Positions 6,030-13,881 of a DNA stretch of 17,845 bases are shown here, in pieces (position 1 is the stretch's first letter; each line of letters begins with the position of its first letter). The notes below the pieces were generated by a model. It ran no database searches. It was not told the DNA's origin and was given only the letters and a program-made list of their open reading frames with translations. The position numbers and the translations under genes were made by a program. Source of the stretch: JAAXXJ01 sp964412455. GTDB taxonomy: Bacteria > Nitrospirota > UBA9217. The stretch lies in NCBI GenBank assembly GCA_964412455.1, contig CAYPOT010000073.1, positions 1 to 17,845 on the forward strand, in the 5' to 3' direction.

Positions 6030-6680
6030 ATGAAAAAGCAGCAGATGGATTTTGCGGCCATGCCGCGCACCGCAGTGGAGGTAGTGACGTCCCCGGCCGC
6101 ATTCTTCCGGGAGATGCCGAAGACCGGAGGGTTCGTCGAGCCCGTGGCGTTCCTGCTGGTCCTGTCGGCGGCAACGGCCGTGGTGAACGCGGTACTGGGG
6201 CTGCTGGGGTTGATCCCATTCCTGAGCGCGGGCATGGCGATCGCGGGGATCGTTTTGCTTCCTGCCGTGATGCTGGTCGCCGGGTTCATCTGGGCGGGCA
6301 TCGTGTTCGCCGTCTGGAAGGCGATAGGTTCGGCCGAGCCCTTCGAGACGTCCTACCGCTGCGTTGCCTATCTTACGGCGCTCATGCCGGTGACGGCCAT
6401 CATCAACCTGGTCCCCTACGCGGGCTTCGTGATCGTGATCGCCGGTATGACGTGGTATTATGTCATCGCCAGCGTCGAAACACATAAGGTGCCCGCGCAG
6501 AAGGCATGGATCGCCTTCGGCATCATCGGCGCGGTGATGCTGCTCATGGGCATCACGGCCGACATCGCGTCCCGGTCCGCCCGGCATTCCCTGGAGGGAA
6601 AGAGCCAGGAAATGCAGCAGGACATGGATCAGATGCGCAAGCAGCTGGACGAGATGCAGAAGCGCATGCCGAAACAGTAA
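6030..6680 (+). CDS. Yip1-domain integral membrane protein (216 aa)
   Basis: AAAGGAGG (6018-6025) fixes the start at 6030. After a soluble N-terminus containing VVTSPAAFFREMPKTGG, a pattern typical of bacterial Yip1-family proteins, there are about five hydrophobic segments (roughly 38-60, 66-95, 110-130, 132-152 and 160-178). The motif PFETSYRCVAYLTALMPV in the middle is also characteristic of this family. The last 35 residues form a charged Gln/Met/Glu-rich coiled coil (SQEMQQDMDQMRKQLDEMQKR), an unusual tail that is probably cytoplasmic and may mediate oligomerisation. The bacterial Yip1 family has no well-defined biochemical role. It lies 37 nt after the TerC pseudogene and before the outer-membrane protease gene; co-transcription with the latter is possible. 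Confidence 0.85.
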   Translation: MKKQQMDFAAMPRTAVEVVTSPAAFFREMPKTGGFVEPVAFLLVLSAATAVVNAVLGLLGLIPFLSAGMAIAGIVLLPAVMLVAGFIWAGIVFAVWKAIGSAEPFETSYRCVAYLTALMPVTAIINLVPYAGFVIVIAGMTWYYVIASVETHKVPAQKAWIAFGIIGAVMLLMGITADIASRSARHSLEGKSQEMQQDMDQMRKQLDEMQKRMPKQ

Positions 6681-6786
6681 CTGGCGTCAGCGGTGAGCGG
6701 AGGACGAGGTCTTCCTCCGGAGACGTGTCTCTTGTGCGGCTGCGTCCCTTTGCCGGGACGGAACAGCGCCGCGGAAAGGTGTACGT

Positions 6787-9714
6787 ATGGTACGGCGAGC
6801 AAGCGGAGCCTGGGTGCAAGCAATCGCCCTGACGGGACTGCTGGTCCTGATCATGAACGCCGGCGTTGCTTTCGCCAAGTTCGAGCCCTCATTTGTCTGG
6901 ACGACGCTCGAAACGCCGCACTTCCTGATCCACTATCACCAGGGTATCGAGGATACCGCGAAGCGCGCCGCGGTCATCGCCGAGGACGTCCACAGCCGCC
7001 TTGTCCCGCGGATGAAGTGGGAGCCGAAGGACAAGACCCGGCTCGTGCTCGTGGACGCCATGGACGAGGCGAACGGATATGCCTCTCCCATTCCCTATAA
7101 TCAGATGGTCATCTTTCTGACCCTGCCGTCCGGCGGCCCCGGGTTCGGCCTCACCGCTTATGACGACTGGCTCCGGCTTGTGATCACCCACGAGTACACC
7201 CATGTGCTGCACCTGGACATGGTGACCGGCGGGCCTGAAACGCTGCAGAAGGTACTTGGCAGGATCTACTTCCCCAACCTGTTCCAGCCGGTATGGATGA
7301 TCGAGGGGCTCGCGACCTATGAGGAGACGGAGCAGACCTCGGCGGGAAGGGGCAGGTCCCCGGGAGCCGAGATGGTGATCCGCGCGGCAGTGCTCGAGAA
7401 CGCCTTCCCGTCGCTGGGGCAGGCGTCGGTCTTTCCTGATTCCTGGCCCTCCGGCCAGGTGCCTTACCTCTTCGGCCAGGCCTTCACGCGGTTCATTGAA
7501 GAGAAATACGGAAGGGAGAAGCTCGCCGGGATCAGCACCGTCTACAGCGGCAGGTGGTTCCCGTTCCTCGTCACCTCCACGGGCAGGAAAGTGCTGAACG
7601 CCGACTACCAGGACCTCTGGAATGATTGGCAGGCGGGGCTTATTTCCCTCTATGGAAGGCAACGAGATGAGCTTGCGGCACAGGGACTTACCCGGTCGAC
7701 GCCGCTCACCAACAGGGGCTTCATGAACACGAACCCCGCGTACTCTCCTGACGGGACCCTGATCGCCTATGCGGTGGGTTTTGGGGACGAGTATCCGGGC
7801 ATCTATTTCGCGCGTCCCGACGGAAGTGGGGAACAAAAGCTCACGGAGAATGTCTTTCCCGGGTCTGCGTCCGGCGCGTCCATCGCCTGGGACCGGGAAG
7901 GAAAGATTCTTTACTACACCAAGATCGAGATCACCAGTGACGCGGGCTATTACAACGATCTCTATTCCTATGATATCGCGCTTCGCAGGGAGGTCCGGCT
8001 TACGAAGGGGCTCCGGGCGCGGAACCCCTCTGTTTCGCCTGACGGTACGAAGCTCCTCTTCGTCATGAACAAGATGGGCATGACGCGGCTGGCAATGCTG
8101 GATCTTGCGAAGGGAAGTCGTAGGCCTGCCGCGGAGAAGGATATCGCGACGCTGACCCCCTGGAGCGCGGAGCAATATGAAACGCCCCGGTTCAGCCCTG
8201 ACGGGAGCCGCATTGCCGTCGGCGTCTGGCAGCCGGGCGGATATCGTGATATCAGGCTGCTCGATGCTTCCGGGAATGTTCTTGAGGACATCACCCACGA
8301 CCGGGCCATCGAGGTCGGGCCCGCCTGGAGCCTCGACGGGAACTATCTCTACTTCTCCTCTGACCGGTTCGGCATCTTCAACATCTACGCGTACGAACCG
8401 GAAACGAAGAAGACATACCAGGTGACGAACGTACTGGGCGGCGCTTTCTCGCCGTCTCCGTCGCCTGACAACGGAACGCTCGCCTTCGCGTTCTACAGTT
8501 CCCGCGGGTATGATATCCATACAATGACCAACGATCGCGTGGCGTGGAGGCCCGCGGAGCCTTATAGCGACCGGTATCCCCCGGCCGCGTACACCGAGAG
8601 GCCGGTCGAATCGTCTTCCTATCCCTACAGTCCTCTTTCCACGATCTATCCCCGGTTCTGGCTGCCCTGGTTCGGCTACAGCCACGAGAGCGGGACGATG
8701 GTGGGCGGCCTCACCTTCGGCCAGGACGCGGTCCAGCGCCACCAGTACCTTGCCACGGCGCTCTATGGTCCGAAGAACGGCCGCGCCTGGTACGGCATCG
8801 ATTATTTTTACGACGGCCTCGCGCCGACCCTGCATGTTCACGCGTCGGACAACGACACAACCTACGGGGATTTCCTGCGCGATGTTCAGGGGATCAGGGA
8901 CTATGTTGAGCGCGAGAAGACCCTGGGCGCGGCGCTCATCGTGCCGATGGTGAGGAACGCTTATCAGCAGGCGCTGACGATCGGGTACCGGAGAAAAGAG
9001 CTTTCGCCCCTGACGGACCTTCCGCCCTGGGCCGGATACGCCGGCCCGCTGCCCGGGGAGGGCGAGCTGATCTCAGGCCGGGTTGTCTACCAGTACAACA
9101 GCAGCCGGCACTATGCCTACTCGATCAGCCCGGAGCAGGGAAGGACCCTTGAACTGGGCGCGGAGCGGTTCGACCAATCGCTGGGAAGCGATTTCGAATA
9201 CACGAAATACAGCGCCGACTGGTATGAGTATGTGAACCTTCCCTGGAAGCACCATGTGCTCCTGGCGCGGGCTTTTGCCGGGACCTCGACGGGCGTGGCC
9301 CCTCCGCAGGGGGCCTATCAGCTCGGCGGCGACAATCCGGGAGACATAACCCTCGGTCTCATTGACCGGACCGTTACCCTGCGCGGCTATCCGGCCAACG
9401 TGCTCCGAGGCCGGAAGGCCGCGCTCGGAAGCCTGGAGTACCGCTTTCCCCTCACGAACCTGGAACAGGGGTGGGACACGAAGCCGTTCTTCTATCGCCG
9501 GTTCCATGGGGCGCTCTTCTTCGAGGCAGGCAATGCCTGGGACGGCACGAATCACGAGGCCGATCTCCGGCGGAGCATCGGAGCGGAAGCGAGGCTCGAC
9601 ATGACGCTCGCTTACTATCTGCCCCTGACCATACGGTTCGTCGTCGCCAAAGGACTGGACAAGGACGGGGAGTCTCAGGCGTACTTCGGCTTGTGGGTGC
9701 CGTTGGAGCTGTAG
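6787..9714 (+). CDS. Exported gluzincin protease - TolB-like propeller - Omp85-type barrel protein (975 aa)
   Basis: GGAAAGGTG lies 5 nt before the ATG. A signal peptide spans about residues 1-30. Residues 35-280 form a peptidase-MA-like metalloprotease domain: HEYTH at H135-E136-x2-H139 and the third zinc ligand in WMIEGLATYEE at E173. Residues about 300-600 carry repeated propeller blades with the PD40-type signature (AYSPDGTLIAY, SVSPDGTKLLF, RFSPDGSRIAV, AWSLDGNYLYF). Residues about 640-975 alternate aromatic and polar positions like a surface-antigen (Omp85/BamA-like) barrel, with LRGYPANVLRGRKAALGSLEYRFPL and FFEAGNAWDG near the end and a final strand QAYFGLWVPLEL. It is probably anchored in the outer membrane with protease and propeller in the periplasm. 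The substrate is unknown. Confidence 0.9.
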   Translation: MVRRASGAWVQAIALTGLLVLIMNAGVAFAKFEPSFVWTTLETPHFLIHYHQGIEDTAKRAAVIAEDVHSRLVPRMKWEPKDKTRLVLVDAMDEANGYASPIPYNQMVIFLTLPSGGPGFGLTAYDDWLRLVITHEYTHVLHLDMVTGGPETLQKVLGRIYFPNLFQPVWMIEGLATYEETEQTSAGRGRSPGAEMVIRAAVLENAFPSLGQASVFPDSWPSGQVPYLFGQAFTRFIEEKYGREKLAGISTVYSGRWFPFLVTSTGRKVLNADYQDLWNDWQAGLISLYGRQRDELAAQGLTRSTPLTNRGFMNTNPAYSPDGTLIAYAVGFGDEYPGIYFARPDGSGEQKLTENVFPGSASGASIAWDREGKILYYTKIEITSDAGYYNDLYSYDIALRREVRLTKGLRARNPSVSPDGTKLLFVMNKMGMTRLAMLDLAKGSRRPAAEKDIATLTPWSAEQYETPRFSPDGSRIAVGVWQPGGYRDIRLLDASGNVLEDITHDRAIEVGPAWSLDGNYLYFSSDRFGIFNIYAYEPETKKTYQVTNVLGGAFSPSPSPDNGTLAFAFYSSRGYDIHTMTNDRVAWRPAEPYSDRYPPAAYTERPVESSSYPYSPLSTIYPRFWLPWFGYSHESGTMVGGLTFGQDAVQRHQYLATALYGPKNGRAWYGIDYFYDGLAPTLHVHASDNDTTYGDFLRDVQGIRDYVEREKTLGAALIVPMVRNAYQQALTIGYRRKELSPLTDLPPWAGYAGPLPGEGELISGRVVYQYNSSRHYAYSISPEQGRTLELGAERFDQSLGSDFEYTKYSADWYEYVNLPWKHHVLLARAFAGTSTGVAPPQGAYQLGGDNPGDITLGLIDRTVTLRGYPANVLRGRKAALGSLEYRFPLTNLEQGWDTKPFFYRRFHGALFFEAGNAWDGTNHEADLRRSIGAEARLDMTLAYYLPLTIRFVVAKGLDKDGESQAYFGLWVPLEL

Positions 9715-9719
9715 GGAGA

Positions 9720-9745
9720 GACAACAGACAGCAGACAACAGACAG
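9720..9745 (+). repeat. Tandem 14-nt-period repeat
   Basis: GACAACAGACAG is present twice at a 14-nt period immediately after the outer-membrane protease gene. Confidence 0.6.
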
Positions 9746-9829
9746 GAGCACATCCTCGTTGTCCGCAGATTCCAAAAGTAGGCGCTTCTAAGCGACGCAG
9801 ATTATATGGATTAATACAAACGCATATGT

Positions 9830-9918
9830 TGTCTTTGCGAGCGTAGCGAAGCAATCTCGTAGTTCGTGTCTGACTGGTAAATCGAGATTGCCGCGTCGCT
9901 TTGCTCCTCGCAATGACA
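9830..9918. repeat. Long REP-like inverted repeat (hairpin element)
   Basis: The left arm 9830-9859 begins TGTCTTTGCGAGCGTAGCGA and the right arm 9883-9918 ends CTCCTCGCAATGACA. The arms pair over about 30 bp with a few mismatches and small bulges around a 23-nt centre, including CAATCTCG against CGAGATTG. This TTGCGAG...CTCGCAA palindrome type is widespread in intergenic DNA of several bacterial phyla. It would form a stable hairpin on either strand and may act as a bidirectional terminator or a non-autonomous mobile palindrome. Confidence 0.85.
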
Positions 9919-9950
9919 GCAGTGGGGACTTTTTACGGGACCATCATCTT

Positions 9951-9977
9951 TAATCTGCGTAATCTGTGTAATCTGCG
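9951..9977 (+). repeat. Triple 9-nt repeat
   Basis: Three consecutive 9-mers, TAATCTGCG, TAATCTGTG and TAATCTGCG, lie 40 nt upstream of the SDR gene. They share the TCTGCG core with the repeats at 44, 10989 and 11108. Confidence 0.65.
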
Positions 9978-10017
9978 GACAGTATTTTCGCACTATCTTA
10001 GCATTTGAGGTGAGATC

Positions 10018-10917
10018 ATGATCCTGGTAACGGGAGCAACAGGTTTTGTCGGCAGTCATCTGGTCAAGCGAATGCGGCGGGACGGACTGAAGGTCCGCGC
10101 AGTGGTCAGAACGCCCGCAAAGGCACGGGCGCTCAGGGACCTGGGCGTCGAGGTCGTGCCCGGCGACATCAACGACCTGACGTCGCTCGCGTCAGCGGCC
10201 CAGGGCTGCGATCGGGTCATCCATCTCGTGGGCATCATCCAGGAGGGCAGGGGGTTCACGTTCCGGAGCGTCCACGTCGAGGGAACGCGCAACATGCTCG
10301 ACGCGGCGAAGCAGGCCGGCGTGAAGTACGTTCTCTATCAGAGCGCCCTCGGGACCCGGGAAGGCGCGAAAAGCGAATATCATCGGACCAAGTGGGAAGC
10401 GGAGAAGCTCGTGAAGGCCGGCGGTATCCCTTTCACCATTCTCCGTCCCTCTCTTATCTACGGCCCCGGCGATCTCTTCACGGTCCGGCTTGCCGAGATG
10501 ATCAAGCTTTCGCCGGTCCTGCCGGTCATCGGCTCGGGCCGGTCGAAGGTCCAGCCTATTTACATAGACGATGTCGCCTCGTGCATCGTGAAGATCCTCG
10601 CCGACGGTCAGCACGCAGGCAAGACCTACGAGATCGGCGGCCCGGAAGAGCTCACCTATGAAGAGGTGACGAAGGCCATTGCCGCGGCGCTGGGGGTGAA
10701 GCGGCCGGTGGTGCATATGCCGCTCTTCTTCATGCGGACCATGGCAAAGGTGGCCGAAGCCGTCCTGCCCAAGCCGCCGGTCACCACGGACCAGCTTGTC
10801 ATGCTGCAGGAGGACAATGTCTGTGATATGAAGGATATCCGCGAGGTCTTCGGGATCGAACCGGTGGGCTTCCGGGAGGGGCTTGCGAGGTTCCTGGGGA
10901 AAACAAAAGACCTTTGA
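10018..10917 (+). CDS. NDUFA9-like atypical SDR NAD(P)-binding protein (299 aa)
   Basis: The start at 10018 follows TTTGAGGTGA. The N-terminus VTGATGFVGSH contains the GxxGxxG dinucleotide-binding motif (G6, G9, G12) of a Rossmann fold. Next come VVPGDINDLTSLASAAQGCDRVIHLVG, typical of the atypical/extended SDR group, and YHRTK with Y121 and K125 in the catalytic YxxxK position. ILRPSLIYGPGD and IYIDDVASCIVKIL complete the substrate-domain signatures. The sequence most resembles the group related to the complex I accessory subunit NDUFA9, often annotated as nucleoside-diphosphate-sugar epimerase-like. Length and motifs are intact, so it is probably active, but the substrate cannot be read from sequence. 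It stands alone between repeat-rich spacers. Confidence 0.9.
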   Translation: MILVTGATGFVGSHLVKRMRRDGLKVRAVVRTPAKARALRDLGVEVVPGDINDLTSLASAAQGCDRVIHLVGIIQEGRGFTFRSVHVEGTRNMLDAAKQAGVKYVLYQSALGTREGAKSEYHRTKWEAEKLVKAGGIPFTILRPSLIYGPGDLFTVRLAEMIKLSPVLPVIGSGRSKVQPIYIDDVASCIVKILADGQHAGKTYEIGGPEELTYEEVTKAIAAALGVKRPVVHMPLFFMRTMAKVAEAVLPKPPVTTDQLVMLQEDNVCDMKDIREVFGIEPVGFREGLARFLGKTKDL

Positions 10918-10988
10918 CACAGAATGGGCGGATTGAAAGGGCGGATAACGGCGGATTATTCTCACCAGCCGGGAAAACCCGTACCTTT

Positions 10989-11011
10989 TTTCACCGCAGA
11001 GTACGCAGAGG
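10989..11011 (-). repeat. 9-nt-period intergenic repeat, copy 2 (reverse)
   Basis: On the minus strand this reads CCTCTGCG-TA-CTCTGCGGTGAAA, the same pattern as 44-65. With the copy at 11108 it makes an inverted repeat about 100 nt apart. Confidence 0.65.
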
Positions 11012-11107
11012 ACAGCGACTGCGAGGACAGCCACGTCAAATGCATTTCCTTTTCTTAGGGCTTTAATACGAGGCTAAAGGACTTTGACTTCCTCTCCTTG
11101 TCTTCCC

Positions 11108-11126
11108 CTCTGCGACCTCTGCGGTA
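11108..11126 (+). repeat. 9-nt-period intergenic repeat, copy 3
   Basis: CTCTGCG units lie 9 nt apart (11108 and 11117), followed by GTAAAA, in the same orientation as copy 1. Confidence 0.65.
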
Positions 11127-11232
11127 AAACGAGGCCTCTGACGTTGTCTTAACTGTCTTATATCTTTTCCCAGCCTTTTTCAGTGTCCTCAGTGTCGAAA
11201 AAGAGGTTCTTCGACTCCTGGCGGGATGAACC

Positions 11233-11261
11233 TTGCGCATATTTAGTGCAGGGCGTATAAT
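11233..11261 (+). promoter_or_regulatory. Sigma70 promoter of the GNAT gene
   Basis: TTGCGC (11233-11238) and a perfect TATAAT (11256-11261) are separated by 17 nt. The expected start near 11268 leaves a leader of about 22 nt that contains AGGAGG. Confidence 0.8.
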
Positions 11262-11289
11262 TGACGCATCGGGAATACAGGAGGGGGCC

Positions 11290-11829
11290 ATGGAGATGAT
11301 AAAAAAGTTCGCAGCAAAGAACGGCGTGGAAATAACCATCAGGCCCGCAAAAACCGACGATTCCTGCGCGATTATCGATACCGTCAGATCGAACGCGAAC
11401 GAACGCAGCTACGTCCTTATGGAACACTACGGCAAGGACGACGCGTCCGAGCGGGACTACATCAGTCACCTTGACGCTGCAAAGAACCTGCTCATCGTCG
11501 CGGCTGCCGGCAGCGAGGTTGTCGGCTGTCTCGCGGCCCTTCAGGCCGATAACGGGAGGAGGCCGGAGACCAACCACATCCTCCATGTGGGGCTCCATCT
11601 TCGCGAGGCGTATCGGGGGTTCGGCATCGGGACGCACCTGCTCGACTACGCGGTCGCCTGGGCCGTCGAGAAGGGGTTCAAGAAGCTGGAGGCGAACATC
11701 TTCACGACCAACAAGCACTCCCTGGGCATGTTCACGAAGGCCGGTTTTGCCGAAGAGGGCGTGCGGAAGAACCGGATCCAGGTGGGAAGGGATTTCATCA
11801 ATGAAGTGCTGATGGGAAAGGTGTTGTAA
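11290..11829 (+). CDS. GNAT-family N-acetyltransferase (179 aa)
   Basis: AGGAGG (11279-11284) lies 5 nt before ATG 11290; ATG 11296 is an alternative. A longer frame starting at 11233 would begin inside the promoter and is rejected. The acetyl-CoA motif A is clear: HVGLHLREAYRGFGIGTHLL, with R109-G110-x-G112-x-G114 as the Q/R-x-x-G-x-G/A pyrophosphate loop. It is followed by LEANIFTTNKHSLGMFTKAGF, the typical Asn-containing motif B and the following helix. The N-terminal part (ITIRPAKTDDSCAIIDTV) is also standard. It probably acetylates an amine on a small molecule or a protein N-terminus; the substrate is not evident. It is driven by its own strong promoter and has no clear terminator before the PilZ gene. 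Confidence 0.9.
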   Translation: MEMIKKFAAKNGVEITIRPAKTDDSCAIIDTVRSNANERSYVLMEHYGKDDASERDYISHLDAAKNLLIVAAAGSEVVGCLAALQADNGRRPETNHILHVGLHLREAYRGFGIGTHLLDYAVAWAVEKGFKKLEANIFTTNKHSLGMFTKAGFAEEGVRKNRIQVGRDFINEVLMGKVL

Positions 11830-11841
11830 TTATTAGGCAGC

Positions 11842-11857
11842 ATATCATGTCTGACCC
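11842..11857 (-). repeat. Left arm of the 16-bp inverted repeat (GGGTCAGAC family)
   Basis: On the minus strand this reads GGGTCAGACATGATAT, identical over 16 bp to 13961-13976 on the plus strand. The pair brackets the PilZ and YARHG genes. Related GGGTCAG sequences occur at 14280, 17585 and 17801. Confidence 0.7.
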
Positions 11858-11885
11858 GCATAACTCCATGACCCGCATAACTCCA
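11852..11885 (+). repeat. Perfect 17-bp tandem duplication upstream of the PilZ gene
   Basis: TGACCCGCATAACTCCA is present twice head to tail (11852-11868, 11869-11885), ending 5 nt before the PilZ start codon. A diverged third copy, GACCCGCATAGCTCC, lies at 12376-12390 upstream of the YARHG gene. Confidence 0.85.
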
Positions 11886-11890
11886 ACCTT

Positions 11891-12253
11891 ATGAAGAGCG
11901 ACAAGCGAAAAGAGCAGCGGCATGAAATTCCAGACCCGTGCCGGAAGTACCTCACCTTCACGGTAAAGCACGAAAAGGAACAGGTAACAGCGGTCATCGC
12001 CAATTTCAGCCGGAACGGCATCCTATTCGAGTGCTCCCGGCAGTTTACCGCGGGCGACCGCGCCGAATGCTGCCTGCGGCTCAACAAAGCCAATCCCCGG
12101 GAAATCACGTTCGGGATCGAGGTGATGTATTGCTACGAGAACACGGGCGCTTTCATCGCCGGCGCCTCCGTCCACGCGATCTCGCAGGACAAGTGGTTTG
12201 ACGCTTTCGAACAGCTGTTCGATATTATCGTCACCCGGCAGTGCCCATCGTGA
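11891..12253 (+). CDS. PilZ-domain protein, probable c-di-GMP binder (120 aa)
   Basis: It is a stand-alone PilZ domain of typical size. Both halves of the c-di-GMP signature are present: R6-x3-R10 (RKEQR) in the N-terminal arm and N38-x-S40-x2-G43 (NFSRNG) in the first strand region, the accepted D/N-x-S-x-x-G form. GIEVMYCYEN and GASVHAISQDKWFDAFEQLFDII fit the later strands and terminal helix. Such proteins sense c-di-GMP in the cytoplasm and control motility, adhesion or exopolysaccharide output. The ATG at 11891 has no visible Shine-Dalgarno sequence and is preceded directly by the 17-bp duplication, so translation may be weak or altered. It follows the GNAT gene by 61 nt and could share its promoter. 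Confidence 0.88.
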   Translation: MKSDKRKEQRHEIPDPCRKYLTFTVKHEKEQVTAVIANFSRNGILFECSRQFTAGDRAECCLRLNKANPREITFGIEVMYCYENTGAFIAGASVHAISQDKWFDAFEQLFDIIVTRQCPS

Positions 12254-12375
12254 CGGTTCCAGCAGGGGCCTTGCGGCTTCGGAGCACAACGTTGTTCCTA
12301 TCTGTGCTTTATCAGGAACTAAGTACCGGCTAATGGGAAAGCAAGCTTAGAAACAACGTCCCCAACGAGCATACG

Positions 12376-12390
12376 GACCCGCATAGCTCC
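12376..12390 (+). repeat. Third, diverged copy of the 17-bp repeat
   Basis: GACCCGCATAGCTCC differs by one base from the matching 15 bases of the tandem copies at 11852-11885. It lies about 60 nt before the YARHG gene. Confidence 0.6.
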
Positions 12391-12452
12391 GGAGCGGAGT
12401 GTAAAATGAATGATATGCAGAATCTGTCGCTAATCTCATTTCGGAGTAAATA

Positions 12453-13832
12453 ATGATACAAGTGATTCCATTATTGTCAGTCATTATTTTGTCGCTATTT
12501 CCCACGCTGCTTTTTGGAGAATCGTCTCAAAAGCCTGCTCCAATTCGTGCCTGCCCGGATAATCTCAAGAGCGCTCTCGTTGGGCTCAATAATAGCTTGA
12601 CTAATAAGAAGTGGATCAATATGGACCTCGATGCGTGCCCGCATATCCAGGAAGAAATACTTAAGGATATAGACAAGGTAATAGAATCCAGTGAGTTTGA
12701 TAATTATTTTGCATTGATGGGCCCAAAAACCATGCGATTGGTTCGTAATGCTTTTTTTGCAAGAAAGGGATACAAATTCTCGGATCCAGACTTGCTGAAT
12801 TACTTCATGAGCTATGCGTGGTATAAGCCCCAGGAAAAAACCGATGTTAAATTGACGGCCGATGAGAATCAGAAGATTAACTTGATGAAAAGCATTGAAG
12901 ATAAATGGCTAATTAAGCCATGGAAGGAGAATTGGGAAAATTCGCCTCCGCATGCGCTTCCTAACGGCGTTACTGTCAGTGATAAAGGAGAAAAAACCCT
13001 ATTAAAGTTAAGAGAGCAAACCGTTGATATATCACCTAAGACTTATGGTGAAAGCAGTTCGAGAAAGGATTTCTTCACGGTTCACGGGAATCCGTCACAC
13101 GATGCTGTTTTGGTCTGTACGCTATTGCGCAGCGGTGACAGCAGATTTCTGAGGGCAATGAAACTATATTCTGGTGATGGAAAGCTTATGTATAATTTTG
13201 ATAACACGGGCAGTAAGAAAGATGATTGGATCAATGGCCTCTTCAGATGTCCCGAATGGCAAGCGCAAAGGCCAAATCTGCTTATCAGTTACAACGGGTC
13301 CGGCATGTCCGGAGCAATCTGGGATACTTTGGTAACGTTTGATGCTACCTTGAAACCAATAGTCGTGTTGAACTGTGGAGAAACGGTCTGCTCCGGGACG
13401 AGTTTCTTTAGCGAAGTGAACGAGGGGAATATATATATATCTGTAGCGGCGCGAGGAGGAGCAAGCGACGGGGTCGCAGGTGATAAAAAAAGTAGCTTGT
13501 TCAAGCGGATAAATTATGATGGATCAGCAGATGATGCTTCAGGCGACAAATATATTAATACATGGGCACTTTGGGCAATCGAAAAGAATGGTGATCTTAA
13601 TAAGGTAACAGAAATAACTGAGACCGCGCATGATAAGCCGGTTACGAGCAATTCATGGCATGTAATTATCGACACACAATATCCAACCGCTACATTAATG
13701 GCCTATGCAGGAGTCGGCCCCAGCCAGCCTCCAAGAGGTGAGATCGTATCTGCCGTAAAATTTAGCAACAGCTTGATTCTCTATAGGCTCGATAGTCGGC
13801 ATTTCGGTACAACGATCATCCCTCTGCAATGA
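12453..13832 (+). CDS. Exported YARHG-domain protein (459 aa)
   Basis: CGGAGTAA lies a few nt before ATG 12453. Residues 1-22 form a signal peptide, so the protein is periplasmic or surface-exposed. Residues about 94-150 match the YARHG domain: MRLVRNAFFARKGYKF, then YFMSYAWYKP and TADENQKINLMKSIE, in the standard order. The signature itself is changed to ARKG, with Lys in place of His. The C-terminal 300 residues are unassigned beta-rich sequence with two cysteines in LNCGETVCSG that could form a disulfide. The gene is visibly richer in A/T and uses many AAT, GAT and ATA codons unlike its neighbours, which points to lateral acquisition. It lies between inverted copies of the GGGTCAGACATGATAT repeat. 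The YARHG domain has no defined activity; an extracellular role is usually assumed. Confidence 0.82.
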   Translation: MIQVIPLLSVIILSLFPTLLFGESSQKPAPIRACPDNLKSALVGLNNSLTNKKWINMDLDACPHIQEEILKDIDKVIESSEFDNYFALMGPKTMRLVRNAFFARKGYKFSDPDLLNYFMSYAWYKPQEKTDVKLTADENQKINLMKSIEDKWLIKPWKENWENSPPHALPNGVTVSDKGEKTLLKLREQTVDISPKTYGESSSRKDFFTVHGNPSHDAVLVCTLLRSGDSRFLRAMKLYSGDGKLMYNFDNTGSKKDDWINGLFRCPEWQAQRPNLLISYNGSGMSGAIWDTLVTFDATLKPIVVLNCGETVCSGTSFFSEVNEGNIYISVAARGGASDGVAGDKKSSLFKRINYDGSADDASGDKYINTWALWAIEKNGDLNKVTEITETAHDKPVTSNSWHVIIDTQYPTATLMAYAGVGPSQPPRGEIVSAVKFSNSLILYRLDSRHFGTTIIPLQ

Positions 13833-13856
13833 AAGTTTAAGGCCCCCGTGAAAATG

Positions 13857-13881
13857 TAAAGGCAGTCCGGTGGATCTCACC
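13857..13881 (+). repeat. 25-bp direct repeat, copy 1
   Basis: This matches 15703-15727 at 24 of 25 positions in the same orientation; the shared core is GTCCGGTGGATCTCACC. The copies bracket the wHTH-MNT/HEPN pair. The downstream bases here (TGGACAG) give a weaker hairpin than those of copy 2. Confidence 0.85.

Larger units (their letters stand above)
9715..10017. other. Repeat-rich intergenic stretch
   Basis: These 303 nt contain no gene. They hold a 14-nt-period duplication of GACAACAGACAG (9720-9731, 9734-9745), a long REP-like inverted repeat (9830-9918) and a triple 9-nt repeat (9951-9977). The ribosome binding site of the next gene (TTTGAGGTGA) begins at 10004. Confidence 0.75.
10918..11232. 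other. Repeat-rich intergenic stretch
   Basis: These 315 nt hold no gene. GGCGGAT occurs three times (10927-10957). A weak hairpin (CGGG-AAAA-CCCG, 10970-10981) followed by TACCTTTTTT could end the SDR transcript. Two 9-nt-period repeats in opposite orientation lie at 10989-11011 and 11108-11126. TCAGTGTC occurs twice in tandem near 11180-11196. Confidence 0.65.

Noticed and set aside
6698..6731. Terminator after the Yip1 gene
   Set aside because: A 7-bp hairpin (6698-6719) and a 5-bp hairpin follow each other, but there is no T tract.
6889..8841. 650-codon open frame on the minus strand opposite the outer-membrane protease gene
   Set aside because: Same reason: low-complexity Arg/Gly/Val composition, no motif, and the plus-strand protein has clear domains.
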